Assembly (NCBI GenBank): GCA_018819325.1
Contig: JAHJQJ010000023.1
Coordinates: 1 to 21,486 of the forward strand
Origin: Patescibacteria group bacterium
GTDB taxonomy: Bacteria; Patescibacteriota; Microgenomatia; UBA1400; MFAQ01
Direction of reading: 5' to 3'
Length of the DNA stretch: 21,486 bases
The notes under the pieces were generated by a model. It had not been told where the DNA came from. It saw only the letters and a program-made list of their open reading frames with translations, and did not search any database. Every line of letters begins with the position of its first letter. The first letter of the stretch is position 1. Shown in pieces: positions 21,067 to 21,486 of the stretch. The position numbers and the translations under genes are program-made.

Positions 21067-21411
21067 TTACTTAATAAATCTAGACGATATTCCTTTTTCC
21101 AAACCAGAGACCGCCTGATCAATAATATCATCGGTGGTTCGCGGATTCATAATGCAAGACCTATAAACCCAGATCGCATTCCCTCCATCTAAAGGTAATT
21201 TTGTACCAGAAAAAAAATATCCTCCAACCCTCTCAATTCCTTTATCCAAGTCAATTCTAGTAGACTCAATCAATTCTTCCATTCTCTTATGATCACCACT
21301 ATCAACTTCCAACCGTCTTAAGGCTTCGTCTGAATAAGTAAAACACGTAAGAGTTCACACCTCCTGAATGGGTTTTACCAAACCACTTCTCTGATCATCT
21401 TGTAAGTACAT
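21067..21411 (-). pseudogene. Decayed C-terminus of a group II PLP decarboxylase-like protein
   Basis: From TTG 21312 leftward the frame reads IERVGGYFFSGTKLPLDGG, then WVYRSCIMNPRTTDDIID. That is the C-terminal pattern G-x-x-[FY]-x-S-[GS]-T-x-L ... R-x-C-[IL]-x-N-P-R-T-T-x-x-D-[IL] of group II (aromatic amino acid/glutamate type) PLP decarboxylases. The same frame continues upstream without a normal start codon through TLTCFTYSDEALRR to a TGA (21355-21357), and beyond it 18 more codons to ATG 21411. The PLP lysine and cofactor domain would lie further upstream and are not present. The gene is therefore probably a truncated relic with a nonsense codon. A short protein from TTG 21312 without a ribosome binding site is less likely. 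Confidence 0.45.
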
Positions 21412-21440
21412 AAATATGCTGATACATCCATAAATTGTTC

Positions 21441-21486
21441 TTGACACATGCTTGGGTTCTTGTTAAACTTAAGTTAAGATGAAAAA
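21441..21486 (+). promoter_or_regulatory. Rightward promoter and possible gene start at the window edge
   Basis: TTGACA (21441-21446), 17-nt spacer, TAAACT (21464-21469), then nine nt and ATG at 21479 followed by AAAAA to the end of the window. The -35 is perfect and the -10 is weak (4/6). The spacing resembles other leaderless starts here. The gene itself lies outside the window. Confidence 0.4.

Noticed and set aside
21355..21357. TGA read as glycine (code 25) or selenocysteine
   Set aside because: TGA serves as the normal stop of several genes here, including valS, the glycosyltransferase and the nucleotidyltransferase; no SECIS or sel genes were seen. A nonsense mutation is simpler.

Overview
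This 21.5-kb window looks like a piece of a reduced, AT-rich bacterial genome of the Candidate Phyla Radiation (Patescibacteria). That placement is an inference. It rests on very tight gene packing, a ValRS of the archaeal-like type, a MurF-like ligase with its own membrane segments, several AbiE-type nucleotidyltransferase toxin modules, and many promoters whose -10 box sits only 6-10 nt before the start codon. TGA ends several genes here (e.g. valS at 4986-4988), so the TGA=Gly code of Gracilibacteria/Absconditabacteria is not in use. No rRNA, tRNA or CRISPR array was seen.

Layout. (1) Positions 1-33 hold what looks like the first codons of a transposase running off the left edge. A hairpin region and a terminator (138-162) follow. 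(2) 220-7508 is a six-gene leftward operon: valS, then a DegT-type PLP aminotransferase, a SAM methyltransferase, a family-2 glycosyltransferase, a small nucleotidyltransferase and an APH/choline-kinase-like phosphotransferase. All five junctions overlap (4-14 nt). A good promoter at 7576-7604 lies upstream of valS. (3) 7648-13266 is a leftward defence/toxin-antitoxin island. It holds a scar of an unknown gene, a broken DUF6922-AbiEii pair, an intact AbiEi-AbiEii pair, an AAA+ DUF4143-type ATPase, a 17-codon AbiEi-like remnant, and a second AbiEi-AbiEii pair whose toxin has a long C-terminal extension. (4) 13393-16660 is a cell-wall segment: alpha/beta hydrolase and membrane-anchored MurF on +, meeting ddl tail-to-tail on -. 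MurF adds the D-Ala-D-Ala that Ddl makes. (5) 16735-17387 is a zone of gene remnants (a histone-deacetylase-like N-terminus, an alpha/beta-hydrolase C-terminus) plus a 49-codon gene. (6) 17412-20567 is aspS (+) and argS (-), overlapping by 39 nt at their 3' ends. (7) 20647-21486 has an 82-codon unknown gene behind a terminator/antiterminator-like leader, a decayed gene resembling the C-terminus of a group II PLP decarboxylase with an in-frame TGA, and a rightward promoter at the edge.

Most notable points: the repeated leaderless-promoter geometry, which also corrects several start codons; an AspRS without the bacterial GAD insertion domain; a dRS3-like palindrome inserted in frame into murF; the aaRS-led sugar/antibiotic-modification-like operon; the toxin island with modules in different stages of decay; and the putative attenuator at 20922-20990.
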